64,000 nucleotides of DNA from positions 1,419,870 through 1,483,869 of the forward strand of contig WNKI01000001.1 in assembly GCA_015350385.1 (NCBI GenBank), in the 5' to 3' direction. The stretch is from Aculops lycopersici (lineage: Eukaryota > Arthropoda > Arachnida > Trombidiformes > Eriophyidae). Below, piece by piece: positions 43,401-58,100 of the stretch (position 1 is the first letter of the stretch; each line of letters opens with the position of its first letter). The notes beneath the pieces were generated by a model. It saw only the letters and a program-made list of their open reading frames with translations, was not told the origin of the DNA and did no database searches. A program made the position numbers and the translations under genes.

Positions 43401-45664
43401 CATTCCGCCCCGTTCAATGCCACCTTGCGACCGAATTCCATTGTACATCACCTCGTTCCAATCCTCTCCGGTTAGAATTTGAAAGACAGTTAATAGAGCG
43501 TTTGCAATGGTGTTGAAATTTGCCGCCGGAGTTCCGGTTTCAAAGTTGAACTCGCCTCCAAAGAGTTGCATCCCTAGGAGGGCAAATATGAGAAGAAATA
43601 GGAAGAGCAGAAACAGTAGCGAGATGATTGATCGCATTGAGGCCAATAGAGAGATTACCAGATTTCGTAATGATGACCAATACTTTGTAACTTTGAAGAT
43701 TCGCAATAACCTGAGTGCCCTCAATACGGACAAACCAAATGATTGGCCCTCCTTATAATAGGACCAAACAACTTCATATATACTGCCCATGACAACGAAA
43801 AAATCGAACTTGTTGAATGAGGATTCGAAGTAAGTCCGAACGCCCAACGCGTACATCTTGAGGCACATCTCGAATATGAATAGAAATAGAAAGACGTACT
43901 CGGCGTAGAAGAGGAAGTCGGTTAGCCATTGGGGTTGGCCATAGTGTTCAACGGCAACGCAACTTGTGTTTAGGAAGACTAATATAATGACACACCAATA
44001 GAATGGTTGCGACTTGATTGCCCTCCGGATATTGGCTCTCATTTTCTTCTCCAAGACCCAAAAAGTTTTGAAGGCTCCCTTGTGTTTCCTTAATCTGCCA
44101 CTTAGATACCTGGACCCTGAAAATCCTACTTTGCCAAAGTGTAAATGACGGATATTAGTACGCCGTTTAACATTCAAATAGAAGAAGCGCAATTGAAGAA
44201 TACTCACCTGTTCCCGAGACAGAGCCACCTGTGGCGCCGGCCACTCCTGCGCCACCTGCCATCTCGCAATCATCGTCGTCCTCGTCGTCGTCCTCATCAT
44301 CGGTACTTTGGTGTTTGCTTTTAAATAGCTTCTTCCGCTTTAAAGCAGCCCTCTTGCGAGCCTCCATAATATACATCTTCTCCTCCTCGGTGGTGCGATC
44401 CTCTTTTAGGATAACCTCCTCGGCCTTGCATATCCAATTTACATAACCATCGAGCTCGCGTTCCAATTGCTGCTGGCGTCGCATCTTGAGAAAAGCTTGC
44501 CTGTTCTCAACCCGTTCCCTCTCCTTGGCAAACTCGCCACTTAGAACACCGAGAACTAGGTTTAGCATAAAGAATGAGCCGAGAATTATCAATACAACAA
44601 AGTAGACCCAATTATAACTATTACCTAAGGCATCGTTCATCCAATACAATATCGATGTCCAACCCTCCATTGTGATACACTGAAACACAGTTAACATGGC
44701 GAAGAAAATATTATCAAAACTGGTGATTCCATAGTTTGGTCCCATCCAAGTGTCGAGGCAAATGGACGTGGTTTCATTGCAAACAAAGGCGCCACTTGGC
44801 ACCAAATTTGCGCCCGAATCCTCTAGTCCGCCTCGTAACGAAGGGTTGCTGGCCGCTGATGGTTTCGACAATCTCGAGGTAAATGTCGGACTGACGGTCG
44901 CCGTTGAGGAGACCATGAAACAGGGAGTAGGTGACTCGCCTTCGGTGATTATTTGCGATAAATCCGTCCGACTGTAACAGGTATTATGTAACACGCCAGA
45001 GTAAAATTCCAGACCAATGATGGCAAATATCACAATGGCAAATAAGACTAGCAATCCAATTTGTAACAAAGGCGCCATCGCCTTTATAATGGACTTGAGA
45101 ACCACCTGTAAGCTGCTAACGCCGCTAACCAGCTTCAGTGGCCTCAGCACTCTCATTGCCCTGAGAGTCCGCAAATCAACTCCAATGGATCGGGAATCCT
45201 CATCGTGGACCCAAATTGCAATGAACCCGGTTAATACAACGGTGAAATCGATGATATTCCAAACATTTCTCAAATAGGCGCCCTTGTGCATGACAAATCC
45301 AAGGGCGAAAATTTTGAGCAAAGCCTCGGCGCAAAAGATGCACAGGAAGTAGAGTTCCGACTTTTCCTGTATTTTTCGAACGAGAAATTATGTTTATTTT
45401 TGATTAGTTATCTCATACTATATTCAGTTACAAGCAAACGAGGAATAGATGGCGCCTACTTACAATCTGGACTGCCAACTCGGTTTTGTCGTTGTTGGGC
45501 AGATGAGCTTCCATCGCGAGGGCAACGCAATTGGCTATGATCGTTGCCAGGACTGTCCATTCAAAAACACTATTCTCAATGATGGATCTAGTCTTTAGGC
45601 GGAAGTAGTTGTCCTCCTCAAAGAGGAACAAGCTACTCGGCCCCTTGTCCTGCGAGTCGCCCAT
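37498..45664 (-). CDS. cac: Voltage-gated calcium channel alpha1 subunit, Cav2 type (cacophony)
   Basis: Five coding exons with consistent phases: 45464-45664, 44208-45366, 41088-44116, 40604-40695 and 37498-40366 (2,449 residues from the ATG at 45664). Four six-helix repeats are present, with Arg/Lys-rich S4 helices. Selectivity-filter glutamates lie in TMEGW, TGEDW, TGEGW and TGEAW (the EEEE calcium filter). The I-II linker carries the beta-subunit motif QQLERELDGYVNWICKAEE, Cav2-like in sequence. After repeat IV come an EF-hand-like segment, the IQ region (VGKIYAGLLIHENW) and a disordered tail of about 700 residues. Cav2 channels gate calcium for transmitter release at presynaptic active zones. 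The frame stays open about 114 codons upstream of this ATG to an acceptor-like site at 46008, so the true N-terminus is probably longer. The tail ends DEWM, not the usual DxWC. Confidence 0.95.
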
Positions 45665-46800
45665 ATTCAATAACCTGGAGGTGAAGAGAAATTGGCGCTG
45701 CTTTGAGCTCAATCTATGATCAATGTCCACCGGCGATAGGCTTGGGCTGTTGGGCGGCCGGAAGTGGTCGCTAGTTGTATTGCCGCAATCTGGGGCGTCT
45801 ATTTGAATTGTTAGCCGGCCACTTGTTTTGCTCAAGCAACTTTGCTTGAGTTCGCCTCTTGGCTCGTTGTTAAAATTACCCTGCTCCTCATTCGATTCCC
45901 TCGACCTTGCGTTGAGTGCTTCGCCGCTTCCGGTTCCTTGTTGTTTGTTCTCGTCGCCCGACTGCGAAATTAGTTTGTCTTGGCTGGCGGAGGTTGTCTT
46001 GTTGTGGCTGTAATTTTTTGTTGGTTATTTTTTCTCGAAATTTTTGTTTCAGTGAGAATGTAGCGAGAGGGTTGATTAGTTTGCTTGCGGTTTGCGTGTT
46101 GTTTTGTTGGATAAAATACAACCACTTTTATCTATTACTTTTTCTCTTCGTTAAACTTGTAGTTTATTTTGAGGAAAGAATGTGGCAAAACTTGAAACCA
46201 CCAGACAAAGACATCAAGCAACAACCTGCATTTGGCAGCTCAGAACTGGAGCTCAATCTAGTGTCGGCAGTAGTGGTAGTAGCAGCAATGGCAACAAATA
46301 GAGAAGATGTAACTGCTCGCGGCAACTGACATGCGACTAACTAAACTCTTTCAATCTCACAACTTAACTCGTGCCACTTCCGGTTTGTGCGTCACTCTCT
46401 CTTTCTCTTTCTCTTGTTCTCGCTATTGCGAGAATCACTTCAACTCTCAGACGGAAAGGCATTAGTTTGCTTTGCTTTGCTTCACTTTCTTTCGCTCTGG
46501 GCCTTCGAGTCTCTTGATCGATCGATTAGGCGCCTACCACTATCACCACAAGCAGCAGCAACACCGCCGACTTGTAGTTTGGCCGAGAAGCTCGTCAAGT
46601 ATCAACAGCAGCGCCAACGACAGAATCAGCGGCAGCATCAACTTTGGGCAACGAGGAAAAGCCCATTTGCTAACAACGGATAGAGAGGCAAAGACATCGA
46701 CTGGCGCCAGCTACCTGCCGGCATCTTCTCTACTGAGGACACAAATCTAGTCTCTTTGCTACCTAAAGATTGCTACTGGGCAACTACAAGTCTTAGTGGC

Positions 46801-46843
46801 TCTCGCTCGCTCTCTCTCGCTCGCTCTCTCTCTCTCTCTCTCG
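46801..46843. repeat. (TC)n microsatellite with GCTC interruptions
   Basis: TC dinucleotides broken by CGCTCGC blocks; open frames here are repeat translations. Confidence 0.7.
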
Positions 46844-49800
46844 CACCCTCTTTCTCTCTTTCCCTCGCTGCCTGTTTGATCCACTCCCCTCTTGTTCTTG
46901 GTAGACTGTGTGTATATCTATTTGCTTGCGAGAGAGTTGCAAGAAGAGGAGGGAGAGCCAGCAAATCGTTGAGTCTATTTGCTTCTGGGTACCCAAACCA
47001 CCATCTCCACTGCTGTTGCCGGCATTTAGAGATGAGATTTAAACCGAAGACGACGAGCAAAGTTGCACAACAAACAAATAACAACACCAGGAGCGACCAG
47101 CTAACTCCCGAATCGGCGAGGGTATTTGCGCAAACTCGAACGGAATGTCCTCCTTTGGTTGGCCAGTTAGCTAGCTTGCCAGTTGATCGAAGAGTTAAGA
47201 GTCTCGATCTTTACACCGGCGCCTCAGGGTTTCGTTCTGAACTGGCCAATGAGGAGGCGCTAACTTAAGGCGCTAGCAAATCCCGATAGGAGCAACAGCG
47301 GAATCATGGAACGGCACCATGGAGGTGACCAACTAGCGGCACGTTGGCTAGCAGTCAATCTCAAACACTCGTATACTTGAATACGGCGGATGCTGCTGGC
47401 CAATGTTATTTGTAACTCTCGCTTTTGGCCATCAGTTTAAGTTTGTTGGGATAGAACTGCCAGGATTTGCCAGCCAGTTAGCCAATAGACATTCAGTTAG
47501 TCAGTCGGTAATGAGCTTCGATGAAGCGCAAGCTGCTGGTTTACGACCAGCCAACCGACCAAGTAGTTTAGCCAGCTAACTGGATTTTCGCATTGTATAC
47601 TTTGCGCCTGGAACGTGCCTCTCAACCATTGGGAAAACGAAAAGCCGTCAACGTACTGCTCTCGGTAAGTCCACTTTTAATTCGCATCCAATTTCTTCTA
47701 AACGCTCGAGGAGGTCCGTAGTATTTGGGTTGCTAGTCATTGGGTCGGTTTGCTGGCCACCAGTTTGCTTGCCAGCCGCTCAAAGTTGATGTGATGCTCT
47801 GTTTCTAGCGGCCCGTCAGTCAGTTTGCTAGCAACATGCCAGTCGAGCCAATTGCACGTACAAATAAACACTAACTACAAGCGGCTAAAGCGTGCTCGCT
47901 CGCCAGTTTTCAGCTGGCACCTAGCGACTTGCACCCGCTCACAGTCTCAGTCTCGGTCGCTCAATGAGATTCCCCAGAGAGCCTAGTCCGTTGGGCTTCC
48001 AGGCTTGGAGACTCGGGGGTTTCGTCGCATTGGTGGTGATGGTAGGCATCGTATGTTGTTTGTAGCAGCCATACTGGCTATTGGCGAGGCCATCATGAGA
48101 TGTCTTTCGAACCATCAACGAAAAAACAAATCCCTTCATCGGAATCTTCCAACCAATCACGACAACATCCACTCAGTTAACCGGCAACCCATTTTGCTTG
48201 CTACTGCCAGCTTCCCTCTTGCGCCAAGCCTGATAACCAACCATCTAACGGCGTTTACTGTGATTCTCACCCTGTCAAGTTTGCGCGCATCCATCTAGTT
48301 TGGCCCAGCAAAAAGTCCAACTGCTTGCTAAGACCTAAAATCAACCAACCAACCAGTCGGTAGGCCAGCACAGTCCATGGGACTGCGTCTCGCCCGCACG
48401 ACCAACTTGATGGTTGGGTTGGTGGTCGTGGTGTCGAGTAAACTGATTATGTCGAAGCGCCAACGACGACGACGACGACTCGGTTGGCAGCAACAACGTA
48501 ACTCTCGACTACAAATCGATTGATTTGCTCAGTTCCTCTCTTTCTCTAGCCGCAATCAAGCAGCCGGCTCGTCGTCTTCGGCGTCGTTGTCAGTGGTGAG
48601 TTCGGGAGCTTAGCTAGGGGTAGTGCGACCGAGAGCGATTTGGTCAATCTAGTCGCACGTGCCGTCGGCAACGAGCGACGAGTTAGTTGATTTGCGCGCC
48701 AAACTGACTAGCTACTTCCGCCTTGAGTGAGTTACTTCAACTGCGCGCGTTTTGGTGGATGCTTGCTGTTTCAGTTGTAGGTCAAAATCCTAAGCAGGTT
48801 AACAAGACAAGCAAAAGTAGTAGTGTTGTTGCTTGTAATAGCAAAAGTAGTAGTAGCAGTAGAGACAACAAAGAACCAAGAAGTTTGCCGCAGGTGGCGA
48901 CGCCTCAATTCGCGCAAAGAAAAACTGCGCCCCAATTTGCCTATCAACATAACAGGTGGCGCCAGAGTGAATGTAGTTTCGCAAAAGCTCAAATGCTCTC
49001 CCTCTTTACTAGAAAAGTCTCGTGGGAATACTTACATTATTTGTGTACTCGCGCCTCCGTCTTGCAACTTCATGCCCTTGAGTCGGGCGTGTAACAAGAC
49101 GCATGTTTTATGGTCCGAAGTGTCGACTGCTCGACGGCGATTCATTTTGCTCGCTTTGGATGAGGAGAGAATTGGATTTGAAATTGGGGGCTTAATCTCT
49201 CGAGGGCCGGAAGTTGGAGGGACCCTCAAGATGCTAGTTGGGAGGAAAGGGGAAGAGTGGAGTTAGTAGTCTGTTGCAATTGGGTCGCATAATAGAGAGA
49301 ATTAGCTAGTTAGCTTGGCGGTCCTTTATGCCACCAAATCGATTCGAAACGAATCGAGGCGACGTTGACGAGAGACAAGCCAGCTGGCAGCTAGAAAGGC
49401 GAGGTCTTTAGTCTCGACTCATTGCAATCGAATGGCCATTACAACGAGTGCCATTGAAAACCTTCTTAGCATTCAATCATTAGCTTTTGCTTCAGAATTG
49501 AAACTTGAAACTCGTTTAAAAGCGCCTAAGGGGATCTGCAAAGCCCACAATGCAGCACCAGCAAATGGCATTAAACTTTGTAGCTTAAAAATGGTTTTTA
49601 GATCCAAACTGGCAAGCAGAAATGTGTGAGCGCCTTTCAGATTCTTGCCTTTCACTTTTCGAATTCCGTTTCTATTTGTTCACAACGCCAACGAGCCTTT
49701 TATTGCCACTAAATGATTCTAGTGCGGGACTTAGACTGAGACTTGCGATTCTCTAGCTCACCAAAAGGGTGCGCCTAACTCGCAATTATGAATAGATTTG

Positions 49801-51455
49801 GCAAGATTTCGGTGGAATTCTCGGCTGAGTTAAGCTCGTGCATTTAGGCATACAGAAAGAGAGGAAAAAGGAGAAAAGCCAATGAATTAGATTAGATTAG
49901 ATGCTCACTTGCGCTTATATAAGCTCACCAGTTCGGTACAACTCTTAGGTGGGCAGCTGACATTTTATGTTTCGTCGCTTATTTTGCCGGCGCGCGTGCC
50001 AAACTACCACAACGAGGTTGCAAGAGAAGGAGAGCACTAGTCATTGCATCGACAAGTGACGGGTTGAAGTGGCCATCGCACGCGCGTCATGCAAATGGAC
50101 AGTCACAATGTGGACCGCCGCTTTGCTTGATTCAATTTCGTTCGCTTTCCTTAAGCTTGTTAGCACTTGAGTGTGTCGTTGACTGCTCATGTTGTTGTTG
50201 TTGTTGTTGCTTCAACGATAAGCGCGACTGCAAAGAGCCCCGACGACCAAGATTTTCGAGTCAATAGCTCAACACTTTGACAATAAAACGAAAAGTCTGG
50301 GGAACGTTTCGCTTGCTTGCATCTGGTGAAAGAAGATACACCGACCTTTAGAAAGAAGAGTGAGAGAGGGGGAGTCAGAACCAGCAGTAGCAAATCAATT
50401 GGCAAATGGTCGCCTGTATTCCGCGATGAAAGAGGAGTGTAAAGCTCCCTTCGCCTAGAGAACGCACCTGTCACTTCCGGCCCTGGGCCGAAACTTTGCT
50501 TGCAAGGTGATTGTTATATAACTCTCATAAACTGCTGCCTCTACCTTTACCTCTGCCGACAAACAAGGACAGTGTCAATAGAGGATGTTGCGGCAGCACC
50601 AGCACCCACTGGCTAATAAAACGCCAACGAACAAGAAGCATTCGGTTGGTTTGGTTGGTGGTTTTGTGCCGGTCTATCTATTGGTCCGACGGTCGGTCAG
50701 TCGGTCGGTCTGAGTTTCAGTCAACTCGCTCTAGGTATTTTGTCGTCACATTGTAGCAAATTTGGCGACAACTAGCTGGGTGGCAATTTTAACCACCAAA
50801 TTGGATCTAGAGTCCGCAAGACCAACACAAGCAAGTAGGCGAGCGAGTTGATGGTGGTTTTCTCGCACTACTAGCCCGACACAACTGTTCGCCGGCCCTC
50901 TAAGCCCACCCATCAGCAGTGGTGATTTTCATCTCAGTCCACCATCTAGCGCGCGCTAGTCTGGGCTTCTAGTCCAAAAACTCGAAACATTCTCTCCCTC
51001 TCTCTCTCTTCCTCGACTCACTAACCTAACTACGCCCACGAGAAGCAGGAAGCAGACTGGAAATCAGCTTGGAAAAGCAGGAACCGGCCGGTTCTCCTGT
51101 CATCGACTTGTCGTCTCAAATTGTCATCGACAGCAAGTTAGTGACACACAAGTTGGGCGCACAAACTAGACGACTAGAATTGCGTGTTTCAGACTGCTTT
51201 AGTTAGTCGATGTTGCCAACGGCGCAAGTTGGTGCTATAGCTAATATGCCGGCATTCGCATTTGCTAGTCGATAGGATAGCGGAGATATCGTTGACTTGG
51301 TTGGCGCTTGTGCACTGCTTCGAATCAACGGAGTTCCACCGGAAACCACTCAAATGTTGCCAGAATGCTTCGCTCGCCGACTAGCTGGCTAGCCACTAGT
51401 CTGGTTGTCGTAGATGAATTTCATTATCAACCTGCAAGTTGGCTTCCCTAAGAAG

Positions 51456-51570
51456 CGAGTCGAGTCGAGTCGAGTCGAGTCGAGTCGAGTCGAGTCGAGT
51501 CGAATCGAATCGAATCGAATCGAATCGAATCGAATCGAATCGAATCGAATCGAATCGAATCGAATCGAAT
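51456..51570. repeat. Pentanucleotide array: 9 x CGAGT then 14 x CGAAT
   Basis: Perfect tandem array with a single clean switch from CGAGT units (51456-51500) to CGAAT units (51501-51570). Open frames across it are repeat translations. Confidence 0.9.
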
Positions 51571-52740
51571 CGAACCAAACTAACGACCAGACTAGACACA
51601 AGCAAAACTGAACTAATTTAATCCGAAGCTTGCATTGTATGCCGCTTATCTGTGTACTTTGCCTCTCGGCATCTCCACCACTCGTCGGGTTCATCGATTG
51701 GATAGGCTCCAAGGGAAACTTCAGATTGAGCGGATGGCTCAGGCATTTTGCCCACCAATAAACGCTCACAATGAAGGGGGTGGGCAAAAACAAAGGTAAA
51801 AAACGACCTCGATAAGAGAGTCTGGGCGAAAACTGTTCCCACTGCCTCGCGCGGCTCACCACGACACGAGACAATTAGAGGTCCAGGTGAAAAGAGATGC
51901 CGACGGTGAGGACGACAACGACTACGACGACAGGTGTCTCTCGTATAACTCTGCGCGCCGCCCGCCCACCTGCCTGAATCAACAAAAAGAATTCAAACTA
52001 AACAAGTGGCAGTGCAGAATTGCATTTCTGAGTTGCAATGTTCAGGTAGAAATGTGCCAGTAGCAGCAACCACTACCACTACAGTTGTCGCTGAGGCAAT
52101 AGAAGAAGCCCCCGAGCTACCTATTCCGCTCACCTGGCCAGTGGGGCTACTTGATTGGCCAGGCGACCGGCGTGCAACTAATTATTGCTTTGCGACCACG
52201 ACAAACAAAATTATTGTGCGCGAGTGTTTACCTCATGTGATTGTGGTGGCGATAGAAGAGAAACTCTCGCTGTTTAGTTGAGTTCGGGGTCTTTTAACAA
52301 AATACTGGCAAGAAGGTAGAACCTTAAACCAGGGGAGCGCATTTTTTCACCAGAAAAACAAACTTACCTATGGGTTAGATTTAATGGAAGTAGCTAACCA
52401 GTTAGCCGCTAGCCAACTATCTAATTATCACTTCTCTCTACCTGATACGATTTCATCCCTCTACCTTGTTTACTTTGTCTCCTGCTTTCAACTCTTTCTT
52501 GGTCTTCGGCATTTCGACCAACTGAACGACTGACTTGCTGTTCCTTCTACCTGCTGATGTTGATGGAATCGTCGTGCCGTAGTATGCGTTTCAATGGCAC
52601 AAACTTCTCACGACGATCACATGGCAAATATCTGAGATCTTGACTGGAAACTCTTGACTTGTACTCATCAGCAACACAACTCCACTACAGTTCCTCTCTT
52701 CCTCCTCCTTCAAAAGCTAGCGTTTTAGTGGCAAAACCTC

Positions 52741-52987
<247 letters not shown>

Positions 52988-55153
52988 ATGTAACACCAAG
53001 ATCGTTAGCCAACTTCAATCTCTCGGCCCAAATCTCGAGCACAACAACAACGAGGCTCGTGGATACTTTAGAAAGCTTAGCGTTGATCTGAACACCTAAG
53101 GCGTAAACGACTTGCCAGCGGGCGACGGGGGTCTAAAGGTTAACGGGCGTCTTGGGTCTTGGGTCTTGGTGGTGCTTAGTGGGAGTGGGAGGAGTAGCGG
53201 GAGTAGCCGCTGCAGCGATGGCAATGGCAATGGCAATTGCAAGACAAAAAGGACAATCGGTAATGTTGGCTGAACCTTTGGTTCTCGGAAGGTTAAAGTA
53301 ACTGACAAAATGCTCGGCACTTACGGAGACGTAGCGAGAGACAGTGGGACCAGCCGACTCACTAACTCGTGCGCAAGCGTGTAGCCTTCGGCTTCCGACT
53401 GAAGGAGTTGCAGCACCAGCTACTTGAACCAGGTGAGCTAGCTGCAGCCCTAACACCTGTGCGGCCACCTAGCTTCCTCTTTGCTTTGCTTTTCTTTGCT
53501 CAAGTCTTCAGTTTGTTTCTAAGTTTCGCTTCTTGATTCTCTCTCTCCCCCTCTTGTCCTCCAGTCTCTTGAAATTCTACCGTCTACCTTGAATTTTCCC
53601 TTCACGCAAATAAAGATAAATCTACCCAGATCCAGCTAAAAGTCAGCCAATGAGACATCCGAGTGGAAATGAGAGGTGAAAGCGGAAGTGACAGTCGCTG
53701 CTTCCTGGCTCCTCCTTAATGCAATCCCTCAATGTCCCGATTGGGTTACCAACTTAGAGTCACTACTGCTACTGCTCCACTAGACTGGGAGATAGATATG
53801 CTCATGCAAGGCGATTAGAACACAATGGACATCGGCGCTCCTCACTCGGCCTCTATCTCATTGTCTTTCATTCCGGATTTGCTAGTGCTCATTTAGATTG
53901 CAACTATTATCGGTTTGCCACCAACTTGAGCCTCGGTTGGTATGCCCTCATAAGCAAACGAGTCAATAAGTCGACGAGAGACAGAGACCAACTTTATTTC
54001 CTCAAGTGGGAAAACCGCCACTGCTACTAGCAACTCTAAGTCTCCCTCTAACTTCCGGTACTTCAAGTTGCTAATGCGCCCAGTAGCTCGTTCTCTTGCT
54101 TCCTCTAGCTAGCCCTCGCTCACTTGGACATATTTGTTATGCTCGACTATCTATCTCCCTCCCTCTCTCGCCATTAACTAAGAGGCAAACCGACCGACTG
54201 ACTGGCCAGTCGATTTGCGTCTCTGTCAACCTCACTGCTGAGCCAACTAAATGAGCTGAGTAGCGACACTAGCAAGCAGCCGGGATACCAAGTGAGCAAC
54301 AAACTTGACTTTCCCTCCTGGATTATCTCGATACTTTTGCTACTGTTCATTGTCTACGATGATCATCGTGATACAATCCGATACACTCGCTTTTTCAGTT
54401 CATTATTGCAAGTCAAGCCCTCGCTCTCTCACTGGCTCATATTGGATTGCAACCAGTCAAATGAGCAGCAGTAGCGCCGCGGTTCCGCTCGCCTGGCCGC
54501 CGATAGATGAGCATGCGTGTGGGCAAGTCCATCTCGCACCTGGGGCGCGCACGTACTCGACTCGCGCCGAGTCAATCGTATGCGTTGGTTCAGTTCATGA
54601 ACCAGGTGTCGCCATCGAGTGGCAGGTTAGGTGCAAATAGCCATAGAGAAACAATAGCAGAGAGTGGTACACTTGTATGGTTTCTTTGGGAAAGATCGAA
54701 GACATTGATTAGCCAACCAATTAGTGGCAAATATTAAGCTTATCATGCAAACTAATCTGTTGTCTTGGAAGCGACGCTCGTTGCTCATAATCTCGCTGGT
54801 TGGCGTCCAAACACCAATGATCGAGTCATTGTGGCGGCGTCGGCTAAACATTATACATCAACTACTGGCTAGTCTCTAACGGTAGTTTAACAAGCGACAG
54901 TAACATGTACATGCTGCCGATTGCTTGGTCTTGCTCGATGTTTTTTGTTTGATTGTCGAGAGATACACAACAAAACCAGATGACGGGGCACCATCAAGAC
55001 GAAACGATACCACACAAAACTCATCAAAAACACGAGGCTCCAAAGTTTTAATGCAACAGGAGAAGCGAGATTTTCTTAATCGAACTCCATCCGCCTCCGA
55101 GCAACCACTTGTTATTATTAATTTATTTTGAAACACATATTTCCGTTGCTAAA

Positions 55154-58100
55154 ATGCTCAGCCTCAACATGAATCTTCCATCTAAAACAATATTTGCGCC
55201 TGGGATTTGTATATCAATTGCAAGTTGTTTGTTTCTACTAATCAATGTGGACCTCACAAATCAGAATGATCTTGGTTGTGACAACAATCATCATCAGAGT
55301 ACAAATAATTTTGGACACATTAAATCTGTCAATTATCCTCATAATTATGGCAACAATCACCGGTGTCGTTGGTCGATTCGGGCGCCTGAGGCGCACTACG
55401 TCAACCTGAGTATCATTGACTTTGACATTCCAAGCGCAAACAATGCCACAAAATTGGGCAATTGCATCTTCGACTATCTAACAATGATTGATGGTTACAC
55501 GGGCAAGCGATTGGGTTGCTATTGCAATGAGAATTTGCCGCCTCAATATATAATTAGTCCATGGAATGAGTTGATAATACAATTTGACACCAACAGTGAG
55601 ACGACAGGTAGGGGATTCTACTTCAAGTATGAGTTTATGAAATTAGAATTGAACAATCGCATTTTGGAGCAACTAAAGCCTCACAACTCATCGGTTTGTC
55701 CAAATGGGTGGCAATTTTTTCGTGGCAGTTGCTATAGGGCCTACAATGAATCGGAGCCCTTGCAGTGGTATGATGCGGAGAACAAGTGTAACACTCATGG
55801 CAAGGGACTTGATGGACACTTGGTGTCCATTTTGGACAAGGATGAAATGTTGGTCATTCATTATATGCTGACAAATATTTGGAAATCAACTCGTTATCGC
55901 GAGTATTATATTGGCTTAATCGATGTAACTCGCGAGGGAGTTTACAGGTGGAGCGATAATAATCCAATGAGTTACACTGATTGGGAGCTGAAGCCAATGT
56001 TATTGGAGGAGGAGGAGACACCCGCTCAGCCGGATGGTGGCGCCTACGAGGATTGTACAGTTATTCGGTACAATTCCTTCTCGAGAACCTCAAATTGGCA
56101 CGACGTTCCCTGTTCCCTGGGGAAACATTACCATTCTCATCTGGAGATTAACGTGACCTCAAGTTTAGCTCAAGTTTCAAGCTTGAATTTGAGTATCAAC
56201 AGCAACAATAATGTAGCCAATAGCAGTAGTGGAGGTTTTAGTTATCAAAAGGGCTACAAGTGGGACTATGTAAATAGTTACATTTGCAAGAGTGATCCAA
56301 TTTCCCCAACTTCTCCATCAAAAGTTAGACGCCCTCTGTTTTCAAATGAATTCAAGCCGTTAATCCAGGGAAGTCTCATAAGTCACTTGAGTGGATCTAG
56401 TAATTTGAGAGCCTCGACAAACAAACAGGTAATTAATAGCAATGAAACTGTAATCCTGACTAACGTCACCAACCGCCAGGTAGATGAGCAAATGTTGTCC
56501 TCTTTGCACGAGGCAGTTGTGGCTAGGAACAAGAATCGCTTCTACCTATCGACTCTAGATGACAACCGGTATTTTGTTTGCGACAACCTCGAGGTGATTA
56601 GTGTTGTTTTAAGATGCGATGGAATCGCTCATTGTCGTGATGGAAGCGACGAGTCAAATGGATGCGACGCCGATTGTTTGGACTGGCAATTCAAGTGTGC
56701 AAATGGAAGGTGCATCTCCATCGGCAACTATTGCAACTTTGTCGACGATTGTGGCGACGGCTCCGACGAGGCCAGATGCGAGCGGCACAAGTGCAAATTG
56801 CACGAGTTTACCTGCGCAAGTGGCCAGTGTATTCCCAGGCAGCAGAGGTGCGACTTGTTGCCCGATTGTAGCGACAACTCGGACGAGGGTAGGAGCTGCA
56901 CCATTGGAAGCAATTGCAACTCAAACTCAACCTTCCAATGCTATAACGGCTACTGCATTCCCCAATACGCAGTTTGCGACTTCCAGATCGATTGTCCAGG
57001 TAAATTTCACGAGGACGAGGATGCGGCGACCTGCGATTTGATACTAAAGTCGCGCTCATCGGGTTACTCGCATCTAACTCTCGGCTCGGAGTCCAGTTTA
57101 AATTACCAGTTAAGTGGAGGCAATGGAGTCAATGGGGATGTGAACAGTCAGAGTGCCGTTATTTATCACGGCAGTCAATTGTCGACTCCAACAGGTGGCG
57201 GCGATTTGTCGCCCTCGTCGTCAATGTTGCAAAAGTTTACCCAATTGAATCCCAAGTTTCTCTTTAAATGCACATCAGGAAACATGATTGACAACAATCT
57301 CAGGTGTTTGTATGAATTCGACAAGTATGGCTACCAAATTGGATGTCGCGATGTTAGCCATTTGATTGGCTGCTCCGAATTCGAGTGCTCGAAGCGAGAT
57401 TATGTCAAGTGTTCGAATAGCTATTGTATTCCGTGGCGCTACATTTGCGATGGCAAATGGGACTGTATCATGGGCGAGGATGAGATTGGTTGTGCTCGTT
57501 ACGTGTGTCCCGGTCAGTATAAATGCGCCAACCAATCCTCGTGCATCCTACTCCATCAACTTTGCGACGGATTTAGACAATGTCCAATGGGCGACGACGA
57601 GTGGTTTTGCGACTTGCAGTGTCCGTCTCGTTGCGATTGCATAGGCCAATCGGTAAACTGTCGTGGGGCCAATTTGACGAGCTTGCCGAGTTCTCAAATT
57701 AGCAAGGCTGTGAGAAAATTGGACTTGAGCTACAACCAGTTGGGTCCAAATTTAACCAACTGCGACTTCAGCTCACAACAAAACGCCTTCTTAGATTTGG
57801 GCGAGCTAATATTGCAACACAATGGAATTGAGGTGCTAACACCGAGAATATTTAGCCAGCTACGCAATCTTTACAAATTAGACCTGAGCAACAATCACAT
57901 TCACTCCGTCAAACGAGGCGCCTTCGCAAAATTAGGTCGCGTCACTCAGCTACTATTAGAATCTAATCCCGAATTGGTGAACCTGGAACCAGAGGCCTTC
58001 TTGGGTTTATCGTCGTTGAAAATACTAAACATTTCCTCGAGTCGTATTCAAGCTGTTAAAAAGAATACCTTTGACGGTCTAACTTCACTAAGACAGTTGG

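Noticed and set aside
46756..47268. 170-codon plus-strand frame
   Set aside because: The start is a (TC)n microsatellite translation and the rest has no recognisable domain.
51389..51874. Frames through the pentamer array (SSRVE and FDSIR repeats)
   Set aside because: A pentamer repeat reads open in all three frames on both strands; not evidence of coding.
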